Shown in pieces: positions 33,992-44,360 of a stretch of 44,360 bases of DNA. The DNA comes from Caulobacterales bacterium (GTDB lineage Bacteria; Pseudomonadota; Alphaproteobacteria; Caulobacterales; Caulobacteraceae), in the NCBI GenBank assembly GCA_017302335.1, contig JAFLCT010000008.1, positions 1 to 44,360 on the forward strand, in the 5' to 3' direction. The position numbers were made by a program, and so were the translations under genes. Below the pieces are notes generated by a model. The model had not been told where the DNA came from. It worked only from the letters and a program-made list of their open reading frames with translations, and did no database searches. How positions within the stretch are numbered: the stretch's first letter is position 1; the number at the start of each line of letters is the position of its first letter.

Positions 33992-36037
33992 ATGACCGTC
34001 GCCCGCCGTTCCCTGATGCTGGCCGCCGGAGCCGCCGCCCTGATCGGTCCGGCGGGCGTCGCGCACGCCCAGGCCGCGCCTCAGGCGGCTCCCGCGACCC
34101 AGGTCGAGGACGTGATCGTCACCGGCCGTCCCTTCGGCGTTTCCGAACGCGCCAGCCTGTTGGCCACCGACGTGCTGGACGAACAGGCCCTGGCCGTCGC
34201 CCCGGCCGCGACCCTGGGCGATCTGGTCGCCGACATCCCCGGCGTGCGCAGTTCGGCTTTTGCTCCCGGCGCCAGCCGCCCCGTGATCCGCGGCCTGTCC
34301 GGCCCGCGGGTTCAGGTGCTGACCAACGGTCTGGGCCAGATCGACGCCAGCTCCGTTTCACCCGATCACCAGGTCGCCTCGGACCCCGCCGAGGCCCGGC
34401 GCGTCGAGGTGGTGCGCGGCCCGACCACCCTGGTGTTCGGCGGTTCGGCCATCGGCGGCGTGGTCAACATCATCGACGACCGCATCGCCTCCGAACATCC
34501 CGACGGCGGCGTCGAGGGCCACATCGGCGCCCAGATCTCCAGCGTCGACGGCGGCCGCAGCCTGGGCGGGCGGCTGAAGATGGATGTCGGTCCTCTGGTC
34601 CTGTCGCTGGACGGCTTCAAGCGCGAGTCCGAGGACTATGATGTTCCCGTCTACCCGGAATCCGCCCGTCTGCTGGCCGAGGAGGGCGAGGCGCCCGGCG
34701 ATGAACGCACGGTCGAGAACACCTTCGCCGACATCGCCCAGTATGGCGCGGGACTGAGCTGGATCGGTTCGCGCGGCTTCGTCGGCCTGTCGGTCAAGAA
34801 GCTGGACACCACCTACGGCGTGCCGGGGCACGACCACGAACACGAGGATCACGGCGCGGGCGGCCATGACCACGGCCATGACGGCGTCTCCATCGGCCTG
34901 GAACAGACCCGCTGGGATCTGCGCGGCGAACTGGCCCTGGACAGCGGCCCGTTCGAGCGGCTGAAGGTCTCGGCCGGCTGGGCCGACTATCATCACACCG
35001 AATTCGAGGGCGACGAGGTCGGCACCCAGTTCTTCTCGGACGGCTACGAGGCCCGCGCCGAACTGATTCAGCGCCAGCACGACGGGCACCAGGGCGTGGT
35101 CGGGGTTCAGCTCTTGGACCGGAGTTTCGACGCCGTCGGCGCCGAAGCCTATGTGCCGCGTACCCAGATCCAAGAGCAGGGCGTCTATTCGGTGCAACGC
35201 TACGACCTGGAGCGGTTCGGCTTCGAGGGCGGTCTGCGCCTGGATCACCGCACCCTGGACAGCGCCGTCGGCGAACGCGACTTCACCAACATCTCCGGCT
35301 CGCTGGCGACCTTCGTGCGCCCCTCGCGCGAGACCTTCCTGGGTCTCAGCCTGTCACGCACCTCGCGCGCCCCCAGCGAAGTCGAGCTGTTCGCCCAGGG
35401 ACCGCACGCCGCCACCGGCGCCTTCGAAGTCGGCGACCCGGACCTGGACAGCGAATCCGTCTGGACCCTGGAAGGCACGGCCCACTACGCCTCCGGCCCG
35501 TTCAGCGCCGACCTGCATCTCTATGCCGCGCAGTACGACGGCTTCATCGACCTGCGCGCCACCGGCGCCGAAGACGACGACCTGCCGGTGTTCGCCTATG
35601 TCCAGACCGACGCTGATTTCCGCGGTTTGGAAGCCGAAGCGGCCTATGACCTGTGGACCGACGGCGACCGGACGCTGACGTTCAAGGGAACCGCCGACTG
35701 GGTGCGCGCCGACACCGACCTGGGTCCCGCCGCGCGCATTCCGCCGTGGTCGGCGACCGCCGCCCTGGACTGGACCTCCACGGCTTTCGACGCCGGGATC
35801 GAGGTGCGCAAGGTGGGCGAACAGGATCGCACGGCGGCTTTCGAACGGCCCACCGACGGCTATGTCGTCGTCGGCCTGAACGCCGCATGGCGTCCGTTCG
35901 CCGACCGCAACGTCACCCTGTTCGCCGCAGCGTCCAACCTGACCGACGAAGAGGCGCGTGAACACGCCTCGTTCCAGAAGGACATCGCCCCTCTGCCCGG
36001 CCGCAACATCCGCATGGGCGTCACCTACCGTTTCTGA
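33992..36037 (+). CDS. znuD: TonB-dependent outer-membrane receptor, ZnuD-like zinc importer
   Basis: A 681-residue outer-membrane receptor. The signal peptide is residues 1-26 (end VAHAQ). A TonB box-like VEDVIVTG follows at 38-45. The plug domain (about 50-160) includes DLVADIPGVRSSAFAPGASR and VEVVRGPTTLVFGG, and the barrel runs to the C-terminal aromatic end TYRF. A surface loop at 280-297 (GHDHEHEDHGAGGHDHGHD) is rich in His and Asp and resembles the zinc-binding loop of Neisseria ZnuD. It would take up zinc using TonB energy and pass it to a periplasmic binding protein, none of which is in the window. The divergent Zur gene and operator imply induction under zinc shortage. Confidence 0.9.
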   Translation: MTVARRSLMLAAGAAALIGPAGVAHAQAAPQAAPATQVEDVIVTGRPFGVSERASLLATDVLDEQALAVAPAATLGDLVADIPGVRSSAFAPGASRPVIRGLSGPRVQVLTNGLGQIDASSVSPDHQVASDPAEARRVEVVRGPTTLVFGGSAIGGVVNIIDDRIASEHPDGGVEGHIGAQISSVDGGRSLGGRLKMDVGPLVLSLDGFKRESEDYDVPVYPESARLLAEEGEAPGDERTVENTFADIAQYGAGLSWIGSRGFVGLSVKKLDTTYGVPGHDHEHEDHGAGGHDHGHDGVSIGLEQTRWDLRGELALDSGPFERLKVSAGWADYHHTEFEGDEVGTQFFSDGYEARAELIQRQHDGHQGVVGVQLLDRSFDAVGAEAYVPRTQIQEQGVYSVQRYDLERFGFEGGLRLDHRTLDSAVGERDFTNISGSLATFVRPSRETFLGLSLSRTSRAPSEVELFAQGPHAATGAFEVGDPDLDSESVWTLEGTAHYASGPFSADLHLYAAQYDGFIDLRATGAEDDDLPVFAYVQTDADFRGLEAEAAYDLWTDGDRTLTFKGTADWVRADTDLGPAARIPPWSATAALDWTSTAFDAGIEVRKVGEQDRTAAFERPTDGYVVVGLNAAWRPFADRNVTLFAAASNLTDEEAREHASFQKDIAPLPGRNIRMGVTYRF

Positions 36038-36120
36038 CGCTTGCGCGTGCGCGCGTTTGCGGCGAACGCGGGCATGAGATAGAAGGCCCGCCTTCCCTGT
36101 TTTCCGAGCCTGTCTCCTCC

Positions 36121-36906
36121 ATGACCGACACGACCCAAGCGCCCGGCCAGATGGCTGGCAACGTCCTCTTCTACAACAAGCCGGAGCCGCTGAATCTGGA
36201 TCAGCACGGCAAGCTGGGCGTCAACCCGGTCGACAAGCCCTATGGCTTCGTCGGCAAGTCGAACCTGGTGCCGCTGACGGTCACCGAATTCGCGCCCGCC
36301 GCCCTGTCCTATCCGGTGATCTTCATCGGCGAGACCCAGAAGCAGCCGGTCGCCGTCATGGGTCTGCGCCAGGACGAGAATTTCTACATCGACGAGGCCG
36401 GTATGTTCCGCGCCGACGCCTACATCCCGGCCTATGTCCGCCGCTATCCGTTCGTCTTCGCCAACGACGACGTGCAAAAGCGCCTGATCCTGTGCATCGA
36501 CCGCTCGGCGCCCTTCCTGACCGAAGGTGGCGACACGCCGCTGTTCGTCGACGGCCAGCCCAGCGACTACACCAAGCAGGCCATGGAGTTCTGCAACAAT
36601 TTCGAACAGGAGCGCCAGCGCACGGAAAGCTTCGTCAAGCTGCTGACCGATCTGGACCTGTTCGAGGTGCGTGAGGCCAACTTCACCCCGCGCAACCCGG
36701 ACGGCTCGGCGGGCGAGCCGCAGAAGCTGGCGGAATATTTCGCCATCTCGGAAGACAAGCTGAAGGCCCTGCCGGCCGACAAGCTGGCCGAACTGCGCGA
36801 CAACGGCGCCCTGGGTCAGATCTACGCCCATCTGGTGTCGCTGCTGGGCTGGGACCGACTGATCGCCCTGGCCTTCACGCGCCAGGCGCCGGTCGCCAAC
36901 GCCTGA
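36121..36906 (+). CDS. SapC family protein
   Basis: A 261-residue protein that matches the SapC pattern: NVLFYNKPEPLNLDQHGKLG, VPLTVTEFAPAALSYPVIFI, ENFYIDEAGMFRADAYIPAY, YVRRYPFVFANDD, and LILCIDRSAPFLTEGGDTPL. SapC-like proteins occur with surface-layer and sap gene clusters in Campylobacter and in Caulobacterales, but their activity is not established. No signal peptide is visible, so the protein is probably cytoplasmic. It lacks neighbours of the S-layer export type here. ATG 36121 is preceded by a poor Shine-Dalgarno; a second ATG 10 codons in is possible. A strong terminator follows at 36931. Confidence 0.87.
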   Translation: MTDTTQAPGQMAGNVLFYNKPEPLNLDQHGKLGVNPVDKPYGFVGKSNLVPLTVTEFAPAALSYPVIFIGETQKQPVAVMGLRQDENFYIDEAGMFRADAYIPAYVRRYPFVFANDDVQKRLILCIDRSAPFLTEGGDTPLFVDGQPSDYTKQAMEFCNNFEQERQRTESFVKLLTDLDLFEVREANFTPRNPDGSAGEPQKLAEYFAISEDKLKALPADKLAELRDNGALGQIYAHLVSLLGWDRLIALAFTRQAPVANA

Positions 36907-36930
36907 TCGACCGCAAGGTCCAAAGACAAG

Positions 36931-36960
36931 CGCCCCGCCGGTCTCCGGCGGGGCGTTTTT
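36931..36960 (+). terminator. Rho-independent terminator after the SapC-like gene
   Basis: CGCCCCGCCGG (36931-36941) pairs with CCGGCGGGGCG (36945-36955) around TCT, followed by TTTTT and then CTTTCTTTC. An 11-base-pair stem with a T-run. Confidence 0.93.
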
Positions 36961-36965
36961 CTTTC

Positions 36966-37131
36966 TTTCGTCATCCTCCGGCAAGCCGCGCAGCGGCGCA
37001 GACCGGGGGACCCAGCGGCGCCGAACCGTAGCGAAGGCGATGTCGAACGAGACCTGTGTGCGTGACAGGTTCGCGCTCTCGCGCGCCGCTGGATCCCCCG
37101 GTCTCGCTACGCTCGCCGGAGGATGACGAAA
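36966..37131. repeat. 166-base inverted-repeat element (MITE-like)
   Basis: Perfect 17-base terminal inverted repeats TTTCGTCATCCTCCGGC (36966-36982) and its complement (37115-37131). Inner arms AGACCGGGGGA.CCAGCGGC also pair with one mismatch, and ACCTGT/ACAGGT forms the apex. The whole block could fold into one long hairpin between the SapC-like gene and recQ. Confidence 0.85.
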
Positions 37132-37181
37132 GGGATCGGTGACGCCGTGACACCCCGGAACAAATCAGGCACTAAACCGCG

Positions 37182-39056
37182 ATGCCCGCCGACTCGCTGA
37201 CCGTTCCGCCTAGCGCCAAGACCGAAGGCGATCTGACGGCCGCGCACGACCTGCTGAAGCGGGTCTGGGGCCATGCCGACTTCCGCGGTCTCCAGGCCGG
37301 GGTGGTGGCCGAGGCCCTGGCCGGGCGTGACGTCCTGGCCGTCCTGCCGACCGGCGGGGGCAAGAGCGTCTGCTATCAGATTCCCGCCATTCTGCGTCCT
37401 GGGCTGGGCCTGGTCGTGTCGCCCCTGATCGCCCTGATGACCGATCAGGTCGAGGCGCTGAAACAGCAGGGCGTCCGCGCCGCCCGGCTCGATTCCGGCC
37501 TGTCGATGGACGACCGCGCCGCCGTCTGGCGCGCCGCCCGCGCGGGCGAACTGGACCTGCTCTATGTCTCGCCGGAAGGTCTAGCCCAGCCGCATACCCA
37601 GGACCGGCTGCATGAACTGCCGCTGTCCCTGATCGCCATCGACGAAGCGCACTGCGTGTCTCAGTGGGGGCACGACTTCCGCCCCGACTACCGCACCCTG
37701 GGCCGTCTGGCCGAACTCTTCCCCGGTGTGCCGCGCATGGCCGTCACCGCCACCGCCGACGAACGCACGCGCGACGACATCCTGGCCTCCCTGCGCCTGC
37801 CCGACGCCCGCGTCTTCGTCGACAGTTTCGCCCGCCCCAATCTCCAGCTTTCGGCCGTCGCCAAGGAGAGCGCCTCGCGCGCCCGCACCGACGCCGCCGT
37901 GGTCGATCTGGTGCGCGAGCGCAAGGGCAAGCCCGGCGTGGTCTATTGCGGCAGCCGCGACGGCTGCGAGCGCGTGGCCCAGTCCCTGCGCGACGCCGGG
38001 GTCAACGCCATCGCCTATCACGCCGGTCTCGACGCCGGGGAACGCGACCGACGGCTGGAGCGGTTCCTGTCCGAGGACGCCGCCGTCATGGTGGCGACCA
38101 TCGCCTTCGGCATGGGGGTCGACAAGCCGGATGTCCGCTTCGTCATCCACGCCGACCCGCCCGGCTCGCTGGAAGCCTATTGGCAGGAGATCGGCCGCGC
38201 CGGACGCGACGGCGATCCGGCCGAAGGGATCACCCTGTACGGTCCCTCTGACATCGCCTGGAGCCTGCGTCGCCTGGAGGGCCGTCCGATGGACGAGGCG
38301 GTCAAGGCGGTTCAGGTGCGCAAGGTGCGCCAGTTATTCGCCATGCTGGACGGCGCGATGTGCCGCCCCCAGGCCGTTCGCCGCTATTTCGGCGAAACGG
38401 ACGCCGAACCTTGCGGCGTCTGCGACATCTGCGGCGACCCGCCCGCGCTCGACGACGCCACCGTGCCCGCCCAGAAGGCCCTGGCGGCGGTGCAGCGACT
38501 GGGCGAGCGTTATGGAAGGGGCCGCGTCATCGACCATCTGACCGCGCGGACCAAGGACGTTCAGCCGTGGGAGACCGAACTGTCGACCTGGGGCATTGGC
38601 GCGGACCTGTCGTTGAACGCCTGGCGCGCCGTGATCGATCACCTGATGTTCGAGGGCCTGCTGGCCGAGGATCCGAACGAGGGCAAGCCCCTGCTCATGC
38701 TGGGCGATCCCGCCGGGGTCCGCGCCGTCTATCGCGGCGAGCGCCCCATCGCCGTGCGTCGCGCCGCCGAACGCGCCCGGCCCGAACGCCCGCGCCGCAA
38801 CGCCGGCCGCAACCTGGCCGCCGAGGCCCTGGACGGCGAGACCCGCGCCCGCTTCGACATCCTGCGCGCCTGGCGCCGCGAGCGGGCAGCCGAACAGCAC
38901 GTTCCGCCCTACGTCATCTTCCAGGACCGCACCCTGCTGGAGATCGCGGCGACCCAGCCGTCGTCCCTCGACGCCCTGGCCCGGGTTTCCGGCGTCGGCG
39001 CCGGCAAGCTGGAGCGCTACGGCCGGGCGGTGCTGGACGCGCTGAAGGCCGCCTGA
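37182..39056 (+). CDS. recQ: ATP-dependent DNA helicase RecQ
   Basis: A 624-residue 3'-5' DNA helicase acting in recombination and stalled-fork repair. The helicase motifs are PTGGGKSVCYQIP (Walker A, Lys61), IDEAHCVSQWGHDFRPDY (Walker B), VTATADERTRDDI, VYCGSRDGCERVA, AYHAGLDAGERDRR, ATIAFGMGVDKPDVRFVIH and QEIGRAGRDGDPAEG. A zinc-binding RQC region has CGVCDICGD plus an upstream Cys. A C-terminal HRDC domain (about 540-624; PYVIFQDRTLLEIAATQPSS) closes it. The ATG lies just past the 166-base element; a weak Shine-Dalgarno suggests the start might differ by a few codons. The gene has no co-directional neighbour and is followed by another repeat. Confidence 0.94.
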   Translation: MPADSLTVPPSAKTEGDLTAAHDLLKRVWGHADFRGLQAGVVAEALAGRDVLAVLPTGGGKSVCYQIPAILRPGLGLVVSPLIALMTDQVEALKQQGVRAARLDSGLSMDDRAAVWRAARAGELDLLYVSPEGLAQPHTQDRLHELPLSLIAIDEAHCVSQWGHDFRPDYRTLGRLAELFPGVPRMAVTATADERTRDDILASLRLPDARVFVDSFARPNLQLSAVAKESASRARTDAAVVDLVRERKGKPGVVYCGSRDGCERVAQSLRDAGVNAIAYHAGLDAGERDRRLERFLSEDAAVMVATIAFGMGVDKPDVRFVIHADPPGSLEAYWQEIGRAGRDGDPAEGITLYGPSDIAWSLRRLEGRPMDEAVKAVQVRKVRQLFAMLDGAMCRPQAVRRYFGETDAEPCGVCDICGDPPALDDATVPAQKALAAVQRLGERYGRGRVIDHLTARTKDVQPWETELSTWGIGADLSLNAWRAVIDHLMFEGLLAEDPNEGKPLLMLGDPAGVRAVYRGERPIAVRRAAERARPERPRRNAGRNLAAEALDGETRARFDILRAWRRERAAEQHVPPYVIFQDRTLLEIAATQPSSLDALARVSGVGAGKLERYGRAVLDALKAA

Positions 39057-39058
39057 GT

Positions 39059-39211
39059 TCCTTCTCCCCTCGAGGGAGAAGGTGGGCCGCAGCGCGGCTC
39101 GGATGAGGGGGCTATGTCAGACACTCTGACGGACTGACAATGAAGTCGGATCAAGCTCACCCCTCATCCGTCTCACTCCGCGAGCCGCCTTCTCCCCCAA
39201 GGGGAAAAGGA
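39059..39211. repeat. Inverted-repeat element of CCTTCTCCC type
   Basis: Left arm TCCTTCTCCCCTCGAGGGAG then AAGGTGGGCCGCAGCGCGGC and GGATGAGGGG (39059-39110); right arm (39159-39211) is its approximate reverse complement. Each arm also holds its own hairpin (CCTTCTCCC/GGGAGAAGG). The two arms flank about 50 unique bases, between recQ and a converging hydrolase gene. This type is widely dispersed in alphaproteobacteria. Confidence 0.82.
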
Positions 39212-39219
39212 CTCCAGTC

Positions 39220-40113
39220 TCAACCCAGAAACCGGTCCACGGCCGCCTGAAAGCGGGTCGGCTGATCGATCATGACCATATGTTCGGCGCCCTCGATCCG
39301 TTCGAAACGGGCGGGCGGCCGCAGACCGCGATAGGCGGCGCGGAACAGGGCGTCGACCCGCGCCCTGGGATTGCGGTCGTCGGCGCTCCAGCCATAGACC
39401 ACGGTCACCGGCGCGGCGACATCGCGCAACCGCCCGCGTAGGTCGATGGTCATCACCTCATACAGGCCCTGAGCCAACACCCGCCGGTCGCCGCCCTGCC
39501 AACCCAGGGTTCCGAACAGGGCGTCGGACGCTCCGCCCAGACCCGCGCCCAGATCGGCGCCCAAATTCGCGCCCAGGGCCGCCCCCCGGTCCTTCAGAGC
39601 GTCGTCGCCCAACAGCAGCAGGGCCGAATAGGCGATCTGCGCGATCGGCTCCACGTCCTGAGACCGGGCGCGCTCGCTGATCAGCGAGGGGAAGAAGGGT
39701 GCGGCGTCCACCACCATCACCCGGCCGACCCGCCGTCCTTCCGCGGCCGCCACACGCAGTGCGATCTGGCCGCCCAGCGAATGACCGATCAGAGCCGGAC
39801 GCTCCAGCCCGGCCTGGGCGATATAGCGGCGGATCTCGTTGGCCGCCGGGCCGCTGAGCGCGCCGTTCGCATTGGCGCCCGGATCGGTCGCCCCGAAACC
39901 GCGCACCGTGATCAAATGCACCCGATAGCGGTCGTCCAACCGATCCGCAGTGCGCCGCCAGACGGTCGCGGTGGAGGCCAGTCCGGGGATCAACACCACG
40001 TCCGGCCCGTGTCCGCGCGTTTCGACCAGTATCCGATCCGAGCGAAAAGACGCCTGGGTCTGGGCGGGCGCGGCGACGAAAAAGGCCAGCAGGATCAACA
40101 GATACGGCCTCAT
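39220..40113 (-). CDS. Secreted alpha/beta hydrolase
   Basis: A 297-residue exported serine hydrolase. ATG 40113 gives a clean signal peptide (RPYLLILLAFFVAAPAQTQA); the frame open to 40326 overlaps unrelated sequence. The catalytic core has VVLIPGLASTATVW (oxyanion), VRGFGATDPG, the nucleophile elbow GHSLGGQIAL, DRNPRARVD with the acid and EGAEHMVMIDQP with the His. It resembles periplasmic esterases or lipases; substrate unknown. Its 3' end converges on recQ through the repeat element, and its 5' end diverges from the small secreted protein at 40231 with 117 bases between starts. Confidence 0.83.
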   Translation of the reverse strand: MRPYLLILLAFFVAAPAQTQASFRSDRILVETRGHGPDVVLIPGLASTATVWRRTADRLDDRYRVHLITVRGFGATDPGANANGALSGPAANEIRRYIAQAGLERPALIGHSLGGQIALRVAAAEGRRVGRVMVVDAAPFFPSLISERARSQDVEPIAQIAYSALLLLGDDALKDRGAALGANLGADLGAGLGGASDALFGTLGWQGGDRRVLAQGLYEVMTIDLRGRLRDVAAPVTVVYGWSADDRNPRARVDALFRAAYRGLRPPARFERIEGAEHMVMIDQPTRFQAAVDRFLG

Positions 40114-40230
40114 GGCACCCAGACCCTGAACGCCGAAAGGGGCCAAGAGTCGGCACCGTGGTTGAAATCTCGGTTCGGATTGTGTGACATCGCGGAAATC
40201 TTCATGGTCGAAAATCCGGGAAGGCATTCC

Positions 40231-40659
40231 ATGAAAACCGTCATCCGCACCCTGGCCGTCGCGGGTCTCGCCGTCGCCGCGCCCGCTGTTGCCGAGGACT
40301 GGAACCCCATCTCGCGCAGTTCGCAATACGTCTATATGGCCGATGGCGATTCCATCGCCTCGGTCGGCGCCGACACCACCGTTCTGGTCGCCCGCGCGCC
40401 GGTGGCCAAATCGGCCCGCGCCTATCGCATCGAGACCTATGCCTTCGACTGTCCGGCGGGCCGTTTCAAGATCACCCGCTCGGTCGAGTACGGCGACGAC
40501 GGCGCCGAAACCGACGCCTTCGACGACACGGCCGCCGACTATGAGTCGGTTCCGCGCAATTCGATGATCGAGTCGATCAAGGAAGTGGCGTGCGACGGCA
40601 ATCGCGCCGACCCGCCGACCTATCCGTCGATCGCGGCCTATCTGGACAGTCGCCGGTAG
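40231..40659 (+). CDS. Small secreted protein of unknown function
   Basis: A 142-residue protein starting at ATG 40231. Residues 1-21 form a Sec signal peptide (KTVIRTLAVAGLAVAAPAVA) cleaved near AVAED. The mature part is a single beta-rich domain (WNPISRSSQYVYMADGDSIA, VLVARAPVAKSARAYRIETY) with a probable disulfide between the Cys in FDCPAGRF and VACDGN. The form (exported, two Cys, ~120 residues) resembles the surface-adhesin E-like group, but no catalytic motif is seen. It is periplasmic or surface-exposed. The stop lies three bases from the gyrB stop in convergent orientation, so there is no room for a terminator between the two. Confidence 0.8.
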   Translation: MKTVIRTLAVAGLAVAAPAVAEDWNPISRSSQYVYMADGDSIASVGADTTVLVARAPVAKSARAYRIETYAFDCPAGRFKITRSVEYGDDGAETDAFDDTAADYESVPRNSMIESIKEVACDGNRADPPTYPSIAAYLDSRR

Positions 40660-40662
40660 GGT

Positions 40663-43203
<2,541 letters not shown>

Positions 43204-43227
43204 TCAAATTGCGAGCCGAAAGGGGGC

Positions 43228-43553
43228 TTATTCCGTGTCGGCCAGCAGGGCGTTCGGCACGTCTCGATGCGCGTGCAGGAAGCGCACGATCTCGACCTCA
43301 GCGTCATCCTCCAGGTAGAGAACCAGATACGGAAATCCCATGATCTTCCAGACGCGCAACCCGTCTATCGCCATCTGCTGACCAAGCTCTGGCGCGCCAG
43401 CGCCGGGCGCATCCGCGATCAAGGCATGGGCGTCCTCGACCGCGTTGAGGAAACGCTGGGCGACCGTCGTTCCCGCTTCCAGCAGATAATGATCAGCGCC
43501 TCGTCAAACTCCGCATCAGCCTTAGGCCGGATGGAGAAGGGCTTGGCCGTCAT
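43228..43553 (-). pseudogene. parE: ParE toxin gene with a frameshift
   Basis: From ATG 43553 (ATGA overlap with parD) the frame reads TAKPFSIRPKADAEFDEAL and then runs out of frame to a stop at 43419-43421, giving 44 residues. From about 43493 another frame continues the ParE sequence: YLLEAGTTVAQRFLNAVEDA, ADAPGAGAPELG and IMGFPYLVLYLEDDAEVEIV, ending at 43228. Inserting one G after the CTG of Leu20 (next to 43493/43494) would restore a ParE of about 108 residues. The toxin is therefore probably inactive, by mutation or a sequencing error. ParE toxins poison gyrase; gyrB lies just downstream. Confidence 0.8.
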
Positions 43554-43786
43554 CCCGCCTTCTTGACCGCCTGCCGGAGACGCTCTCGCTTACTCTCGAA
43601 ATAGGTCTCATCCATCGGAATGGTCGGCCCTGAACTCATCCCTTCAAGAATCATCGCGCGCAGCTTGGCGACTGCGTGCTCCTTGCGCACCAGCGAGCGG
43701 ATATACTCGCTGCTGGTCATGAAACTGTTCTCGGCGACCTGCTGATCGATGAATTCCTTGAGGTCGTCCGGCAGGGAGATGTTCAT
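43550..43786 (-). CDS. parD: ParD-type antitoxin
   Basis: A 78-residue antitoxin with a ribbon-helix-helix N-terminus. NISLPDDLKEFIDQQVAENS is the DNA-binding strand and first helix; SSEYIRSLVRKEHAVAKLRA completes the fold and runs into a C-terminal tail (IPMDETYFESKRERLRQAV) that wraps the toxin. It would neutralise ParE and repress its own operon. It overlaps parE by ATGA and is intact, although the toxin is frameshifted. Retaining an antitoxin with a broken toxin may reflect recent loss, or the antitoxin acting against another ParE elsewhere. It begins 47 bases from the recF end. Confidence 0.9.
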   Translation of the reverse strand: MNISLPDDLKEFIDQQVAENSFMTSSEYIRSLVRKEHAVAKLRAMILEGMSSGPTIPMDETYFESKRERLRQAVKKAG

Positions 43787-43833
43787 CGTGGGAATGACAT
43801 GAGGATGCGCTTCGTGGCAAAAAATGGCAAGGA

Positions 43834-44360
43834 TCAGGCCTCTTGCAGCGCCCCGCCCGCCACCTGCACGAACTGCGCCCGGCCCTCCAGCGCCTCGAAC
43901 AGGGACCGTTCCGTGCCGGTCATGACGGCGGCCAGGCCCAGGGTCGCGATCTCGTCGAACAGGGCCGCGCGCCGCCCCGCGTCGAGGTGCGCCGGGGCCT
44001 CGTCCAGCAGCAGGACGGGCGCCGCTGCCTGGTCTTTCAGCCGCGTCGCCTGGGCCAGGATCAGGTTCAGGGCCAGGGCCTTCTGCTCGCCCGAAGACCC
44101 TTCTGCGGCGGGGCGGTTCTTCTCGCGGTGCAGGGCGGTCAGATCGCTGCGATGCGGGCCGTACAGCGACCGCCCGGCCGCCGCGTCCCGGCCCCGGGTC
44201 TTGGCCAGGCCCTCGCCGATCAGGCCGACCAGATCGGCCTGATCCGCCCCCTCGCCCGCCAGCCGTTCGGCCTCGCCGTCCAGCCCCAGATCGGCCTGCG
44301 GAAACGGCCGGTCGGCGCGCGCGTCGATGGCCGCCTGCAACGCCGTCAACGCGCCCGCCC
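43834..44360 (-). CDS. recF: RecF, C-terminal part (partial)
   Basis: The frame is open to the right edge, so the N-terminus is missing and 174 codons are visible. The protein loads RecA at single-strand gaps with RecO and RecR. Visible are the signature [19 protein letters not shown] and the Walker B with D-loop ([20 protein letters not shown]), then [13 protein letters not shown], all standard for RecF (ABC/SMC ATPase). Its end at TGA 43834 is 47 bases from parD. The recF-gyrB neighbourhood is typical of alphaproteobacteria, but the toxin-antitoxin pair interrupts it. The TTG at 44349 is not the true start. Confidence 0.92.
   Translation of the reverse strand, partial: AGALTALQAAIDARADRPFPQADLGLDGEAERLAGEGADQADLVGLIGEGLAKTRGRDAAAGRSLYGPHRSDLTALHREKNRPAAEGSSGEQKALALNLILAQATRLKDQAAAPVLLLDEAPAHLDAGRRAALFDEIATLGLAAVMTGTERSLFEALEGRAQFVQVAGGALQEA

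Noticed and set aside
36966..37131. A full insertion sequence between the SapC-like gene and recQ
   Set aside because: The element is only 166 bases and encodes no transposase.
43419..43553. Programmed frameshift in parE
   Set aside because: There is no slippery heptamer or downstream structure visible at the shift point; a simple one-base loss explains it better.

Overview
The window is GC-rich, gene-dense DNA from an alphaproteobacterium, most probably Caulobacterales and Brevundimonas-like. The reasons are the mix of gene families (EipA/DUF1134, SapC-like protein, UDP-sulfoquinovose synthase, GlsB, pentapeptide proteins, a Zur/TonB-receptor pair), infC with an ATT start, a ROSE-type thermometer before hsp20, and many ATGA/GTGA overlaps. 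The genus is inferred from gene content; no rRNA or tRNA gene was seen.

Layout. 1-6.0 kb: tail of a PRC-barrel-like protein, GlsB, an XRE regulator, a HisN-type phosphatase, and a minus-strand run (methyltransferase, hydrolase, and two exported methyltransferase-fold paralogues). 6.1-9.3 kb: hsp20 with a heat-shock promoter and RNA thermometer, then two tandem pentapeptide-repeat paralogues. 9.4-18 kb: a short RibD-like deaminase coupled to gpmA, then sugar-phosphate and nucleotide-sugar genes (phosphomannomutase/phosphoglucomutase, glmM, glmS, galU), with an FAD protein whose only good start is CTG. 18-24 kb: small lipoprotein, hydrolase, GT9 glycosyltransferase, infC, MFS transporter, S9 peptidase. 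24-30 kb: rpmI-rplT, dodecin, a deacetylase remnant, pheS-orf-pheT and eipA. 30-34 kb: sqdB with an SDR gene, then a hydrolase and zur. 34-40.7 kb: ZnuD-like zinc receptor, SapC-like protein, recQ, hydrolase, a small secreted protein. 40.7-44.4 kb: gyrB, a parDE module with a frameshifted toxin, and the end of recF.

How the genes work together. Translation genes (infC, rpmI, rplT, pheS, pheT) lie within one 9-kb stretch, though other genes are interspersed. GlmS, GlmM, GalU and the mannomutase supply precursors for peptidoglycan, LPS and capsule, and the GT9 enzyme could use such sugars. Zur and the His-rich receptor share an intergenic region holding a perfect palindrome, a clear zinc-uptake circuit. 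Envelope genes (EipA, SqdB, SapC-like, GlsB) recur throughout.

Non-coding structure is rich. I found four copies of a roughly 40-bp GC-rich repeat around rplT/pheT/eipA and three different inverted-repeat elements (near 19.1, 37.0 and 39.1 kb). There are several strong terminators, a leader with two hairpins before rpmI, and a probable decayed gene at 25.4 kb. I saw no prophage, CRISPR array or transposase. The most notable observations are the ROSE/heat-shock arrangement, the broken ParE toxin, the CTG-start gene in frame with the preceding one, the gene inserted between pheS and pheT, the exported methyltransferase folds, and the paired pentapeptide proteins.
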